In this document: positions 53,059-64,000 of the stretch, piece after piece | How positions within the stretch are numbered: position 1 is the first letter of the stretch | Layout: each line of letters starts with the position of its first letter | Assembly (NCBI GenBank): GCA_034096865.1 | Contig: JAWQFJ010001277.1 | Coordinates: forward strand, 23,501-87,500 | Length of the DNA: 64,000 nucleotides | Direction: 5' to 3' | Source of the DNA: Theodoxus fluviatilis | Lineage: Eukaryota > Mollusca > Gastropoda > Cycloneritida > Neritidae | The notes under the pieces: model-generated | Databases searched by the model: none | The model's input: the letters and a program-made list of their open reading frames with translations, nothing else | Told to the model about the DNA's origin: nothing | Program-made: the position numbers and the translations under genes

Positions 53059-55868
53059 CCCATTTCCGCCGGATGCGACGTACGCGTTACATCTACCTTT
53101 ACCGCCGGATGCGACGTACACGTCACATCCTACAGTAGCTCTGTAAAACGGATTGAGGCAAGTCAATCTTGTCGGCCTATTAACACCGCAAGGAATTGTG
53201 GGATAGCTTCAAATGCCAGTGCGTGCGATGCAAAAATTTCGACGCGATCGGTAATCTAGAACCAAAGTTATTGATGTTTTAATCTTGTGACATTTCGATT
53301 TTTGGAACGTTTTGTCAAAATGGCTAACGAAGGATCTGATATGAGTGAGGGAAGTGACATTGAAGTGGATTTAGACCCAGAATCTTCCCAAGTTGGTGAC
53401 GAATGTGACAGATTAGACATCGAACAAGGTGGAGGGAGGCGAGTTTTCGGAAAAAGAATCGGATGAAGATGTCAGTAAACCCAGAGCAGCAAGTGAGTGG
53501 AAGTACACAGGTTTCACCCAACGCTCTGAAGAAACTTTCAAGCTAACAGGGGCATGCCATATTAGACTCTTTTGGTGTAATTTTGCTTGGACTGGATATT
53601 TCATGATTCGTGATTCAAGATCTGTGTGGAATCCTACACCAGAATGTGCATTACTTTGCTTGATTTCTGCATGAAAATGCCAAGGTATGTATATGAATGA
53701 GATGTGTTTGCACAAGTTCTAAAGACAACAATTTCACTGACATCAGGATGTTATATCCTCCAGTCCAGAAAATGAAGAATAATGTTTAGAAATCTCATAA
53801 AGGTTCAGAGATGATGCAAAAATGGTTAGTAGTTTTGCCCATGTTAATTATTTTGTCATCTGTGAAAGTTCAATGAAGATAACAATCATATGCTATGCTA
53901 GAAAGAGTTTTGTGTCATGTAACAAGATTTTATTTCTCTTTTTTATTATGATACTGTGTAAAGCATTGTTCTTATTTTGAGAAAGATGATGACATAATAA
54001 CAAAGCACAATATCTTAGTAACAAATAAATGGCTAATTGATATACATACATTGACCAAAAAATGAGAAAAATGCAAATGTGCAAGTAAAGACGGAGAATG
54101 GTAAAATGCTGATATCACAGCAAGTTTCATTTGATTTTGTGTGAAATACTTTGTAAATCATGGATGTTGCTGTAATTCACTCACATGATTGATAGATAAA
54201 TGGTTCACATTCTTTTACAGTTAAAACTGTTGCATTTTAATTCATCATTTCATTTACAACAGGTTGTAAAAGTGCAGAGAATTGTCATTTTCCTCTATTT
54301 TTTCATTTTTCTTAAAATGGCAAAACATAAGTATTTGTAAGAGAGGCTAATGCTTGAAATGACTAAAAAGCCAAAAATATAAGCATTCTAATTTCTTACA
54401 GTGTTTGAATCATCAAAATATCTTGTACACAAGCAGAGAAAATAAATTTTGAAACCGGTCACTGGTGTTCTTGCCGATCTGGCATTCACTCGTCATACCC
54501 CTCTCTCCCCCCATTTCCCCTTACTTACTCACCTCGTTTTTCTTGATATTTAGTATTTGGTTGGTTATTTTTTTGTACTTTCATGTGGCTTTGTCTGTGT
54601 GCGTGTTCGTGTTCGTGTTCTATGTTTCTTGTTGACTAATGACTTCTGACGTTTTTTACGACTTTACTGAGACAGAAGCAGCTTGGCCAGGCTGCCTGAC
54701 GGACAGACTTACTAACGGAAGGATGATGACAAAAACCTGTTGTTTAGCCACTTTCTCTTGTTGATCTTTTCTTTTTCTGTTCTTTTTTGGTTTGTTTTGG
54801 CTTTGAATGTCGAAAGGACAAATTTGAGATGTTGTTTGACCTCTAAGTTAGGAATTTACCTTTGTACGTCATATATTGAACGTCATGCAAAAAGACACTG
54901 TCACTTCCTGTCCATGGTTTTTGCAGTTAGCTAGAACCCCACGTAAACAGTTGTTTTTTACTTTTTTGATAATTGTACAAGAGGAGTGGAGCTCTTTCCC
55001 GTCAGGCTTGCCGTGTCATTCACAGTTTTCCATAGCCATGAAATGAAAATGTTAAAGTAAAAGTAAAAAGTACCTACTTCTAGAAGCGTTGTGAGCCAAC
55101 CAGTGAATTCAACGTACAAGGGAGCCAAAAGGTATATTTTTCTCCTTTTTGGTTTTTTGTGTGTAAACACTCACGTGTGTTGCGAGATGTGGTTTCAGAT
55201 TGTATTTCATCTGAAGTGTGAAGAATTGATTTAGAGGAAACCAGTATTCCTTTTATTTCAAATACGTATTTAAAGTTTAACTTTGATGTGCTACACTTGA
55301 ATTCATTGAGTTTACGTAGTATTTGCTGAAAAGGAAAATTTCTGTGCAAAAGAGGAATCTTGTTCATGTTCTATTCCTTTGTTCAAACATGGCAATGGAT
55401 ACTTTGTTCAGTAGAAGAATATGAATAATATGTTTACTGAAAATAAGATTTGTTGTGCATAGATAGTCTGACGCACTTCTCTCTGCTTGATGTCACTTGT
55501 CTGAGAACAAATTGTGTTTATTCAAATGCATGTCCTCATTGTGTAAGTGTATTACTGAAAGGAAGTTCTGGAATTTAAAGGGCCCTATATTTGTTCCACT
55601 TTCAGTTAATACCGGAGCATCGTCATCAAATGTGCCCCAAGTCTCTTATAACGTGAACGTATATTATATTCGAAGAAAACCAACGCCGATGTGTTCCGTG
55701 TTTATTAACTTAAACTACCCCAATCTACGGGTGTTGACAATTATTGTGATTTTATCTACAAGGCCGCCTCGCTCTCGGAAGCTAGTACAACTGGATTTGT
55801 GTTTTTTTCTTCAAAAATGCTCAGGAACCAGGGAGCTTTTTTTACAGATAACGTTAGGCGGAAATGGG
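53059..55868 (+). mobile_element. piggyBac-type element P4, decayed
   Basis: TTAA at 53055-53058 and 55869-55872 flank CCCATTTCCGCC and its exact inverse GGCGGAAATGGG. The subterminal word GCCGGATGCGACGTAC occurs twice at the left end (53068, 53104). A start at 53321 gives MANEGSDMSEGSDIEVDLDP, then a frameshift near 53430, then SEKESDEDVSKP and EWKYTGFTQRSEETFKLTGA, the acidic N-terminus and start of the piggyBac DDE domain. The rest of the 2.8 kb is AT-rich with no transposase sequence that I can recognise. Confidence 0.7.
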
Positions 55869-56748
55869 TTAATAGAACAATTTTGTTTATCATTTTGGTT
55901 TGCTTTGCTTTACTTTGGTTTTGGTGTGTCTTAGATGTTGAACCGACACTCATACAGTCACATGGAAGGGAAGGTGCATCATAGGTGTTCACCATAGACT
56001 TGTACATTTATACTCATTCATGCACACACAGGATTACAATACAGGGTATCGGCTAATAGATAATTGCAAGATACTGATATTCCAGATTTCTCCCTCTATT
56101 TGCTTATTGAAACCCTGTCTTTTGACAGGCAGATTTAAGTGAGTGAGTTTTAGCACTTGATCAGGTTAGAGGCACAGTGCCTTGGTTCAATCCCTGGGAC
56201 AGAAAAAATTTGGATTATCAAAATTAGACAACACCATTAGTTCCCAAACAGAAATATGTTCATCAAGGAATTTTGCCGATTGTCGTAGTGGCTGGTAGGC
56301 AAAGTGGTTGGAGAGGATGAGTTAAAAAGAAGAATTACCAAAGAAAACATGTCACCTGACAATTGTTAGATATGTCGATTCTTTCATGACTTTTGAGATA
56401 TTTACATATATGAGTGTGTCTACAATACTGAGCAAATTGATGGTGTGTGTGGTGCAATAAAGATTTTGTTCAAAATATGGCTTCTTCTATCATTTGAATG
56501 ATGGCAATGCATTAAGATGATGTTAATGTATAAATTCGTATATTATTGGCGATCTGCATGATGGCTTTAATACCAAACTTATAATAAAATCTCGAAATGT
56601 GTACCCAAAATGGCTTCCTAAAGTGGGAACGGCAACAGTGGGTCAACTCAAACAGCTATTGTGACTTTATCCGTCCATTATCCCAAGAATTTGTGCTTTT
56701 TATTTAGGCTTCATACATTGAAAAATCGGGGCCAAACAGTTTTTTTTT
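55869..56748. other. Probable intron of the minus-strand gene, with a B-box-like fragment
   Basis: Contains TTGGTTCAATCCCTGGGACA at 56184-56203, a polymerase III B-box-like word near an A-rich tract, perhaps a SINE scrap. Otherwise featureless. Confidence 0.35.
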
Positions 56749-57622
56749 ACTCACATGCGAAGCAAAAGTGAGTCTATGTACTGAGCCGTGTCGTCCGTCC
56801 GTCCGGGCGTCCGTCCGTCCGTCCGGGCGTCCGTCCGTCCGTCCGTCCGTAAAAAACTTAAACGTTGGATTTTTCTCGGAGACTATTAAGTCTATCAACA
56901 CCAAATGTGGCATGATGGTGTATGATGACAATGCCTCAAAAAACATACATAGTGACTTGACCTTGCTTCAAGGTCAAGGTCACAGGAGCCATAAATGTGG
57001 TCTCAAAAACAGTCATTTTTCACATTTTCCCAATTTTCTCCCACGTTATTGAGAATGGCGACCTTAGCTACAAGTGGTATATAGGTCAAAGCAAGCCCTA
57101 TCTCTTGATACCAGTTTGGTTGACCTTGCTTCAAGGTCAAGGTCACAGGAGCTCTTCAAAGTTGGATTGTATACCTATTTTGAAGTGACCTTGACCCTGA
57201 ACTATGGAAGATAACTGTTTCAAACTTAATAATTATGTGGGGCACATGTTATACTTTCATCATGAGACACATTTGGTCACATATCATCAAGGTCAAGGTC
57301 ACTTTGACCCTTATGAAATGTGACCAAAATGGGGTAGTGAACCACTAAAAGTGACCACACCTCATGGTAGAAAGTGCCAATAAGCACCATTGTGCTTCCT
57401 ATGTCTTGAATTAACAGCTTTGTGTTGCATGACCTTGGATGACCTTGACCTTGGGTCAAGGTCACATGTATTTTGGTAGGAAAAATGTGTAAAGCATTTC
57501 TTTGTGTATGATGTCATTGGTAGGTTTAGTTGTTTGACCTTGACCTTGAAGGTCACCTGAAGGTCAAGGTTATATAAAGGTCAAGGTCAAGCATGTGAGT
57601 CGTATGGGCTTTGCCCTTCTTG
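56749..57622 (+). repeat. Helentron-like AGGTCA repeat (HINE copy 6)
   Basis: A complete copy of 874 bp, usable as a reference for the family. By eye I count 20 AGGTCA or TGACCT hexamers between 56950 and 57600, many as the extended site TCAAGGTCA or its reverse, with direct (AAGGTCAAGGTCA), inverted and everted spacing. 5' end after a T run, 3' end CTTCTTG. Confidence 0.88.
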
Positions 57623-59574
57623 TTCTTCTTTAGACCTAGATATTAGCATAATTATGGTCGAAACTGTGCGTTACGGACGCACCACGAAGTGTCCCGTTGC
57701 GATGCATTTTTTAAACGTTCGTAAGTCGGCGAAAACATAAGCTCAGCATGTCCACTATGCACATCAGCAAACTATACCAAAAGTACTTCATTTTGCACCC
57801 TAATAGTTTGCAATTATTCAAAAGATTTTCATGCTAAGAATATTTTAACACAGTGGTGTCTCAAATGTAGCGTCGGTAACGCACCTCAAACGATCTCAAA
57901 CAATTTTTCGTAGTTGGGGTTCCGACTGATTTTAAAGAGGTCAGGAAATTCCCCACTAAATTCCGCACAAACTGATGGCGTTTACACAGAAAATCCAAAC
58001 TTATTTTGGTCGTGGAGCACAAAAAACAGTGACGTGTCCCGGCATCCGGTCCATGGTGCATCGCTAACGTGTGTTCGGAATTTTGAAGGTAGCTAGCGAA
58101 ATCGACGATTTTCATCATCATATTCGACCATCTGCTTCCTAGGTTAGCAATTTTACATGCTTTTATGTTCCATGTATCATTCATTATATTTGATTATTTT
58201 TGCAACTTTTTCGTCTTTTATAGCAGAAAACTTAATCGAAATAGACGTGTTTACATTTCCCCTTATACCTGAGTGGGGAAACTCGTATGCCAGCGTCATC
58301 AATAGTTTGACGTCATCAACTTTGTAATGTGCAATACAAATCTTTATGCTTGTCCCTCCACATTAGATCACCCACCTGCTGCCACCACATCAGTGCCTAA
58401 AGTTGGGGAGTTTGTCAGGGTGACATAAACTAAAGAACAAAAAGTTAGTTGATGTGGCCATTGTGATCCCCGCAAGTGATCTTAATCAGGGATAATTCAT
58501 GGTTTGGTTCATGCGAAAATGTGTCAATTACTTTGTGTTTCCACAAATTGATGACTTGTCTGTCATTACACGAGCCGAGGCCACTGTAGAGATCCTCCAG
58601 CCACCAACAATTGACAATAGACAGCGCCATTTTTTTCAAGAATAGTGAGCGATTGGTTACTTGTGTGTGTGTGACATTGAACAGGATGTGTTTTGCTGAC
58701 TTGAAAACTTCTTTTATTATGTGTTTTTGACAAAGAAATTGTCAGTTTACTAACATTATGTACATTGTCTTTTTTGTACTCACTTGAATATTTTTTATGG
58801 ACGATCTAGCTTACGACAGTTAAACGCTTTATTTTGCATTTAGGGGTGCGATCTTTCATCTTAGTGCGTTGAACCTGCAAATTTATAGATACTATTATTG
58901 ACCATCTATTATCACTGTATTTGCCTTTGAAATAAATGTTTTAAAATGTACATATCTCAACTTGTTTCTGTGTGAGTGCACATTTTTCCTCTTCCTTGGT
59001 ATTATGGTGTCCCGCGTAATTCTGTAATGCTTAGTCATGTATATATTTTTTTTTTGAAAACGAGTTATTACAAGTTAATTCTGTTTGAGCCACATCAAAA
59101 ACAACAAGTAGTAATGGTAACATTAAAAAACTATTTAGTTTAATTGTACTTTTCCTTGCTATTGTATTCAAAGTTTTGTTCTGTCGTTATGGATGCTACG
59201 GTGTCCCATTACATTTACGCAAATGTGACATTCACACATGAAGTTAGAAGTGCAAGATCTGTTAGTCATAACTTGATGCAGTGTAATCTAGTACATAATG
59301 AAGAAAAATTAAGAAAACACATACATTTTTTGTGAGATACAAGGCATGGTGTCCCAGTGTTGCATGGATAACGCCTGCATGCCGATTGCGGTACAACTAC
59401 TAAATATATTCATTTTTTTGTTTCAAAATGTGTTTCTACATTGGTTTAGCTATCTATAAACTTGCAAAATATTGTTGTGATTTTAATTTGAAATTTTAGC
59501 TCTATTTCCCCCTTTTGTTCCCAGTATTGTAGACACACTCAGCTTCTAGTCTTCTTTATCCTTGTTGATCAAAA
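57623..59574. other. AT-rich stretch with recurring GGTGTCCC words
   Basis: GGTGTC(C/T) words recur at 57856, 59006, 59201 and 59347, often near TTACG or TAACG, similar to those in the 21866-24352 element. Probably a decayed transposon of a related family. Ends not found, no coding sequence. Confidence 0.35.
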
Positions 59575-59985
59575 TCATTCCCTCACTCTTTTTACTTTCA
59601 GTATGGTGTTGCAACAAAGAAGGGTGCTGCCTGGAAAAAAAAATGAAAGTTTTCCACAGGAGTGCATATATATAGCACTCAAATTTTTGATAGCATGTAC
59701 GAAATCAGTTTCCAAATCATCATCAGTCATCAGTTCTTGAATTATGTCCACAATCAGTTCCTCCAAAACTGAATCTTCCTCTTCTTCCTCTTCAGACAAA
59801 ACGGAGCACATCTTCCTCATCAGATCCTTCTTGTCTGTGATTTGAGTAACATCCCCGTCATCATTGTGCTGCTGCGAAGCCAGCACCATTGAGGTTGGGA
59901 ATGTCTCATTGCAGCATGTGTTAGCAGTCTGGCAGTGCCCTATCCTCTTCGAACTCAGAGACAGACAATCTGTGGTGTTCCTCAT
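59575..59985 (-). other. Acidic open frame, possible transposon N-terminus
   Basis: A minus-strand frame of 136 codons with a strongly acidic middle (LSEEEEEEDSVLEELIVDII, MTDDDLETDF). Another frame of the same segment shows SDNEEHHRLSVSEFEED. Acidic N-termini with SDxE runs are typical of the piggyBac remnants in this window, but no TTAA ends were found here. It could be an exon of the minus-strand KH-like gene instead. Function unknown. Confidence 0.25.
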
Positions 59986-60379
59986 TGTCTGATAAGAGAA
60001 CTAGACCATCTCCATTGCCTCTGAGCCGCTGACATCGTGCACAAGAACTTGACATAATCACTGCATCTTATGATGCGGTGTATCAAGTGCTGCTCACCAC
60101 ATCCCATCACAGGATGCAGTGCAGTCATTGAGTTAATGTGCAAGAGTGCCTGGGGGTGCACCTAAAAAAAAGAGAGTAAAGGTGTGGTTTTATATAGCGA
60201 CTTACACCCTTTGTCTGGGTCTCAAACCGCTTTACAGTTTTTACCCCTTGATCACTGAGCATCTTGATCAATCCTCACTGGTCCCTCACAACAAACATAG
60301 TGACAGACATTTAAGACGCACAGTCAGGTACCAGCAGCAACTCCGCTCCCTGGGGAGTATTCCAACCCGATGCTGGCGC

Positions 60380-60598
60380 TTGGCCGCATACAAGGGTTAA
60401 TCGCACTACGTTTTGCCAACATTTCCCTCACAGGTACTCGGTTTTACTCCTGGGTGGGGAGAAGCAATGTGAGTTAAGCATCTTGCTCAAGGATGCAACT
60501 CTGGGAACCGCGCAGCTTCGAACGCCGTACCCACTGACCGCAAGCGACTGTAGGTCCAGCGCGCTAACCACTCGGCCACAGAGCCCCACCTCTTACAC
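60380..60598 (-). repeat. tRNA-derived SINE (C family), minus strand
   Basis: On the minus strand: GGTGGGGCTCTGTGGCCGAG, TGGTTAGCGCGCTGGACCTA (A box and anticodon-arm-like), GGCGTTCGAAGCTGCGC (B box), CAGAGTTGCATCCTTGAGCA, AGATGCTTAACTCACATTGC. The central GTTGCATCCTTGRGCAAG block is shared with the SINE at 47597. This is the least decayed head of the three copies. Confidence 0.7.
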
Positions 60599-60789
60599 AA
60601 TGCGCAGCAGGTACAGTACAGTCCATAGGTGTATCTTCTCTCTGTTGTCAGCCTGCCTTTCGCCCTCATTCATCACATGCACTCACAATGCATTCATTGC
60701 AGTGATACACACATGCACACACATCAACACATGCATGCAAGCACACATCAACATATACAACATGCCTACTTTCACTCTCTCATTCACTC

Positions 60790-60922
60790 ACACACACACC
60801 CACGCACGCACGCACGCACACACACGCACGCACGCATGCACACACACACACACACACACACACACCACAACACAATCACACACACACACACTCACACACA
60901 CACACACCCACACACATACTCA

Positions 60923-60992
<70 letters not shown>

Positions 60993-61090
60993 TACACAAA
61001 CAACACAATCACACCCACCCACAACCACAAACACACTCACACAAACATACACACACACACACACACACACAGACACACACACACACACTA
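60790..61090. repeat. (CA)n-rich microsatellite
   Basis: Long CA runs with CG and ACC interruptions. It directly abuts the donor of the minus-strand exon at 61104. Confidence 0.97.
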
Positions 61091-61103
61091 ACACTGTACT
61101 TAC

Positions 61104-61313
61104 CATAAATGCTACGGTTCTCGCGAGGGATGGGACAGTTGACTCTAGCCAGCTTTTGGTGAGCGTCATTCACTCTGTTCTGTTGCCTCTCCTGGCTGTC
61201 TTCATACTGGTTCTGGCCATCCTGGCAGCTGTTGGAACTGCCCCATATATGGCCATACCTCATCGAGCTTTCATCGGAACCATGGTTCTCCTGTGAGAAG
61301 CCTCGTCCAAAGG
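61104..61313 (-). CDS. Second exon of the minus-strand KH-like gene
   Basis: This exon is joined in phase to the KH-like exon at 61910: the T left over plus CC gives Ser. It has a TTTGTTCCAG acceptor and a GTAAGT donor. The product is polar and low in hydrophobics: SFGRGFSQENHGSDESSMRY, then a Gln/Asn-rich stretch, then a segment ending PIPRENRSIYG. It looks like a disordered linker rather than a folded domain. The following intron starts within a CA-rich array (60790-61090). The next exon is not identified, and the terminal exon at 52833 is a candidate but is not in the same outgoing phase. Confidence 0.6.
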
Positions 61314-61909
61314 CTGGAACAAAGTTAAAAAGAGAAAAAAGGCATGGTTTTCCATAGCGACTTATCATCCATCTGGATCTCAAGCAGCATCGTCTGATTG
61401 CAGGGCCATTTAACCACTCTCACTGCCACCTAGTGACAGATGCAGCAATAGTGCAGGTGCAGTGTCAGGTAGCAGCACCCACTCCGATACCTGGCCGCCT
61501 GTAGGGGTTAGTTAGGGGGGATGATTGGTCACAAGATATAATCCATTGTAATGCGGTTCTGTTGACTGGTTACTTACACATACAACCCACTGTAACCATG
61601 CACAATGCGTTCAGAAACTGACCTATTTCTATACAAGACTGAGACATAATCTTCAGAAGAACTGATTCTCTGGCAGACTGCAAGCATGAAGAACTGTTGC
61701 GTCCAAGACTTCTGCTACACTCAATTTCTCAACAGCCAATCAGGAAACACAACGGGAGAAGAGAGAGCACATACAACTGAGCTACATGATAGCATCAACA
61801 AGAAATCTTTGGTATCATATAGTTAAGTGGCGTGCAGCTATTTCAGACAACCAATCAGGGCCAAGCTTGGCAAGAAATTTAGTCCCGGTCCAAAGAAGCA
61901 GCAACTCAC
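61314..61909. other. Intron between the two KH-gene exons
   Basis: 596 bp with good splice signals at both ends on the minus strand. No repeat recognised except GACTTATCATCCATCTGGATCTCAA-like sequence near 61356 that recalls the region beside the SINE at 60205. Confidence 0.5.
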
Positions 61910-62027
61910 AGGAAGATGGTTGGTTGCCGCCGGTGATGGCCAGGATGAGCTCCTCAGCTTTCTCCACAGCGGCAGCCTCACCCCGAATCACCACCTGCCT
62001 CCTCTCCTGGGTGTTGTTCCTGTCCAG
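61910..62027 (-). CDS. KH-domain-like exon, minus-strand gene
   Basis: Read on the minus strand, the exon follows a CCCCTTCCTCAG acceptor and ends at a GTGAGT donor. It enters in phase 0 and leaves with one base. It encodes LDRNNTQERRQVVIRGEAAA and then VEKAEELILAITGGNQPSS. R-x-V-x-I-x-G-x-x-x-x-V-x-x-A-x-x-L-I is the pattern of the last strand and last helix of a type I KH RNA-binding domain. The GXXG loop half would be in the preceding exon, to the right. That area, 62073-63487, is occupied by repeats. The reading frame runs directly into 61104-61313. Gene identity is unknown. Germ-line KH proteins are possible, but nothing here proves it. Confidence 0.65.
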
Positions 62028-62072
62028 CTGAGGAAGGGGAGAGGGAATGGATGAATAAATGAATGAATAAAA

Positions 62073-62932
62073 CAAGAAGGGCAAAGCCCATACGACTCAC
62101 ATGCTTGACCTTGACCTTTATATGACCTTGACCTTTATATGACCTTGACCTTCAGGTGACCTTCAAGGTCAAGGTCAAACAACTAAACCTACCAATGACA
62201 TCATACACAAAGAAATGCTTTACACATTTTCCCTACCAAAATACATGTGACCTTGACCCAAGGTCAAGGTCATCCAAGGTCATGCAACACAAAGCTGTTA
62301 ATTCAAGACATAGGAAGCACAATGGTGCTTATTGGCACTTTCTACCATGAGATATAGTCACTTTTAGTGGTTCACTACCCCATTTTGGTCACACTTCATA
62401 AGGGTCAAAGTGACCTTGACCTTGATGATATGTGACCAAATGTGTCTCATGATGAAAGTATAACATGTGCCCCACATAATTATTAAGTTTGAAACAGTTA
62501 TCTTCCATAGTTCAGGGTCAAGGTCACTTCAAAATATGTATACAATCCAACTTTGAAGAGCTCCTGTGACCTTGACCTTGAAGCAAGGTCAACCAAACTG
62601 GTATCAAAAGATAGGGCTTGCTTTGACCTATATACCACTTGTAGCTCAGGTCGCCATTCTCAATAACGTGGGAGAAAATTGGGAAAATGTGAAAAATGAC
62701 TGTTTTTGAGACCACATTTATGGCTCCTGTGACCTTGACCTTGAAGCAAGGTCAAGTCACTATGTATGTTTTTTGAGGCCTTGTCATCATACACCATCAT
62801 GCCACATTTGGTGTTGATAGACTTAATAGTCTCCGAGAAAAATCCAACGTTTAAGTTTTTTACGCCCGGACGGACGGACGGACGGACGACACGGCTCAGT
62901 ACATAGACTCACTTTTGCTTCGCATGTGAGTC
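62073..62932 (-). repeat. Helentron-like AGGTCA repeat (HINE copy 7), minus strand
   Basis: A full copy in reverse orientation: CAAGAAGGGCAAAGCCCATA at the left is the 3' end and TTTTGCTTCGCATGTGAGTC at the right the 5' end. The 3' part has an extra CTTTATATGACCTTGAC unit near 62116, a small tandem expansion of half-sites. Confidence 0.88.
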
Positions 62933-63487
62933 AAAAATTTCCAGGACTTTTCCAGGACTTTTCAACCACTACTTGGTAAAATTTAAGGCAGTGGCGGAAG
63001 AAATACTTACATCAGAGATCATTATCCTAAAAGGTTTTTTTCAGCTTACACTGTTCACAGTCAGACACAATATTCTGGTATTCAAATCTGATGTTTGTTT
63101 CCTGCAGCACGCCTCTAAGTCACAGGAAAGTTGTAAACTCTACACAATGCAACATCTACAAATGTACAATCACAGTGAAGTCAGTCACTGAGCTTCTTTG
63201 CTTTTCTGCATCTCTGCCTCAATTGCTTTGTCAACATCTTTGATTTCAGACTTTGATTTGGCTTTTGCTCTGAGAGCAATAGGCTGAGCCATCAGTCTGA
63301 CAGCCTCCTTGGCTTCGGCATCTTCAGCTGCTCTTGCCAGCTTGCTTGAGGAGCCACTCTGCTTATTGTCAAGCACTGTTCAAGGAAATTACACTTTTTA
63401 TTAGAAATCAAGGGTATTCAAGGACTTAAAAACACCACCTCAGAATTCAAGCACTTCCAAGGAAATTCCAGGAGCATACGCACCCTG
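62933..63487 (-). mobile_element. hAT-type remnant, right end CATACGCACCCTG
   Basis: Read on the minus strand the end is CAGGGTGCGTATGCTCCTGG, followed by repeated TTCCTTGGAAGTGCTTGAA-like words, the same style of end as H3 (26696). A short minus-strand frame (63185-63376) is Ala/Lys/Glu-rich (ALRAKAKSKSEIKDVDKAIE), perhaps a transposase tail. The left part is cut by HINE copy 7. Confidence 0.45.
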
Positions 63488-63680
63488 TGTATATTTTCAT
63501 ATATCATACTTCAAGCTCATCATCTGAGCCTCACAGGAAAGGTGAGTGCTTTCTGTGTGAGAGAAATATGTTGTCATGGAGAAGAAAATAAAACTTGTCT
63601 GGAAAAAAAATGTCTACCATGGCCTTCCTGAATGAGGTACTGTGTCCTAGACCATATGGGTCAGCATGGATTGTAGTCAA

Positions 63681-63768
63681 TGGATGGAGGGATGGATGGA
63701 TGGATGGATGGATGGATGGATGGATGGATGGATGGATGGATGGATGGATGGATGGATGGATGGATGGT
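63681..63768. repeat. (GGAT)n microsatellite, tail of the B repeat
   Basis: About 20 units of ATGG/GGAT, forming the tail of the minus-strand SINE-like repeat beside it. Confidence 0.95.
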
Positions 63769-63940
63769 GTTTAACGGCCTATCAGCCTTTGTAGGCTATG
63801 TAAGGCCATTAAGCACAAAAATCACTTAAACAGTTTAGAGCAAACGCAAATCAAGTGACGGTGTCCCTAGTTATTCGCCTCTTACAAATCGCGTAGACAG
63901 AGGCAGTGGGTCGATTCTTACCCCGAACCCACAAGGAGCT
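63769..63940 (-). repeat. SINE-like B repeat, minus strand
   Basis: Reverse complement gives CTTGTGGGTTCGGGGTAAGA, GAGGCGAATAACTAGGGACA, AGCCTACAAAGGCTGATAGG and CCGTTAAACACC, then the ATCC tail. This is the best-preserved copy with the longest tail. Confidence 0.75.
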
Positions 63941-64000
63941 CTAGTCAAGGGCGAAGATGTTTTTCTCTTCTCTCACTTGCAATGCAAGTTGCATGAGCTT

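Overview
This is eukaryotic, most likely invertebrate, nuclear DNA, probably from a mollusc. The evidence is short GT-AG exons in multi-kilobase introns, many low-complexity arrays, tRNA-derived SINEs and a dense set of cut-and-paste transposons. The species assignment is an inference from general character only. There is no bacterial-type gene organisation.

Host genes. (1) Plus strand, 1884-30236: four consecutive, phase-compatible exons of a Piwi-clade Argonaute gene, covering the PAZ domain and the linker after it. The exons before PAZ would lie left of the window. The MID and PIWI exons expected to the right are not seen. (2) Plus strand, 35690-42500: the last two visible exons of an RNA-binding protein gene, holding the second half of a dsRNA-binding domain and then an R3H-like C-terminal region, followed by a roughly 2 kb 3'UTR. 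(3) Minus strand, 62027 down to 52833: exons of a KH-domain-like protein (61910-62027, 61104-61313) and a terminal coding exon (52833-52955) that may belong to the same gene.

Assembly. 4630-13251 and 13255-21862 are nearly identical over about 8.6 kb, differ mainly in microsatellite lengths, and are joined by an N gap. This looks like an unmerged overlap of two contigs (or two haplotypes) and it duplicates one PAZ exon. The true locus is probably about 8.6 kb shorter.

Mobile DNA fills the introns. Delimited elements are a hAT-type element with 6-bp target duplication (3044-5275); two nested hAT-type transposase remnants (25651-27775); a hAT-type remnant at 62933-63487; four piggyBac-type remnants, three of them bounded by TTAA (7-884, 31926-33786, 53059-55868, and one around 28.0-29.2 kb); two Kolobok-like TTAA elements (31809-35201 with a piggyBac copy inside, and one ending at 41957 that carries a broken Mutator/Kolobok-type transposase); an element with 20-bp inverted repeats at 21866-24352; and a foldback element made of G-rich/C-rich tandem repeats (38825-41538). 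The most abundant repeat is a roughly 0.86-1.0 kb family, present in seven copies plus one duplicated, with hairpin ends resembling Helentron-associated elements. Its interior is packed with AGGTCA half-sites. Small MITEs, two SINE families and minisatellites (13-, 17- and 31-bp units) complete the window.

The strongest leads are the false duplication, the abrupt loss of the catalytic half of the Piwi gene next to a 5'-truncated dsRBD gene, the foldback element with its nested insertions, the nuclear-receptor-half-site repeat family, and PCNA-interaction-like motifs in three separate hAT-type proteins.
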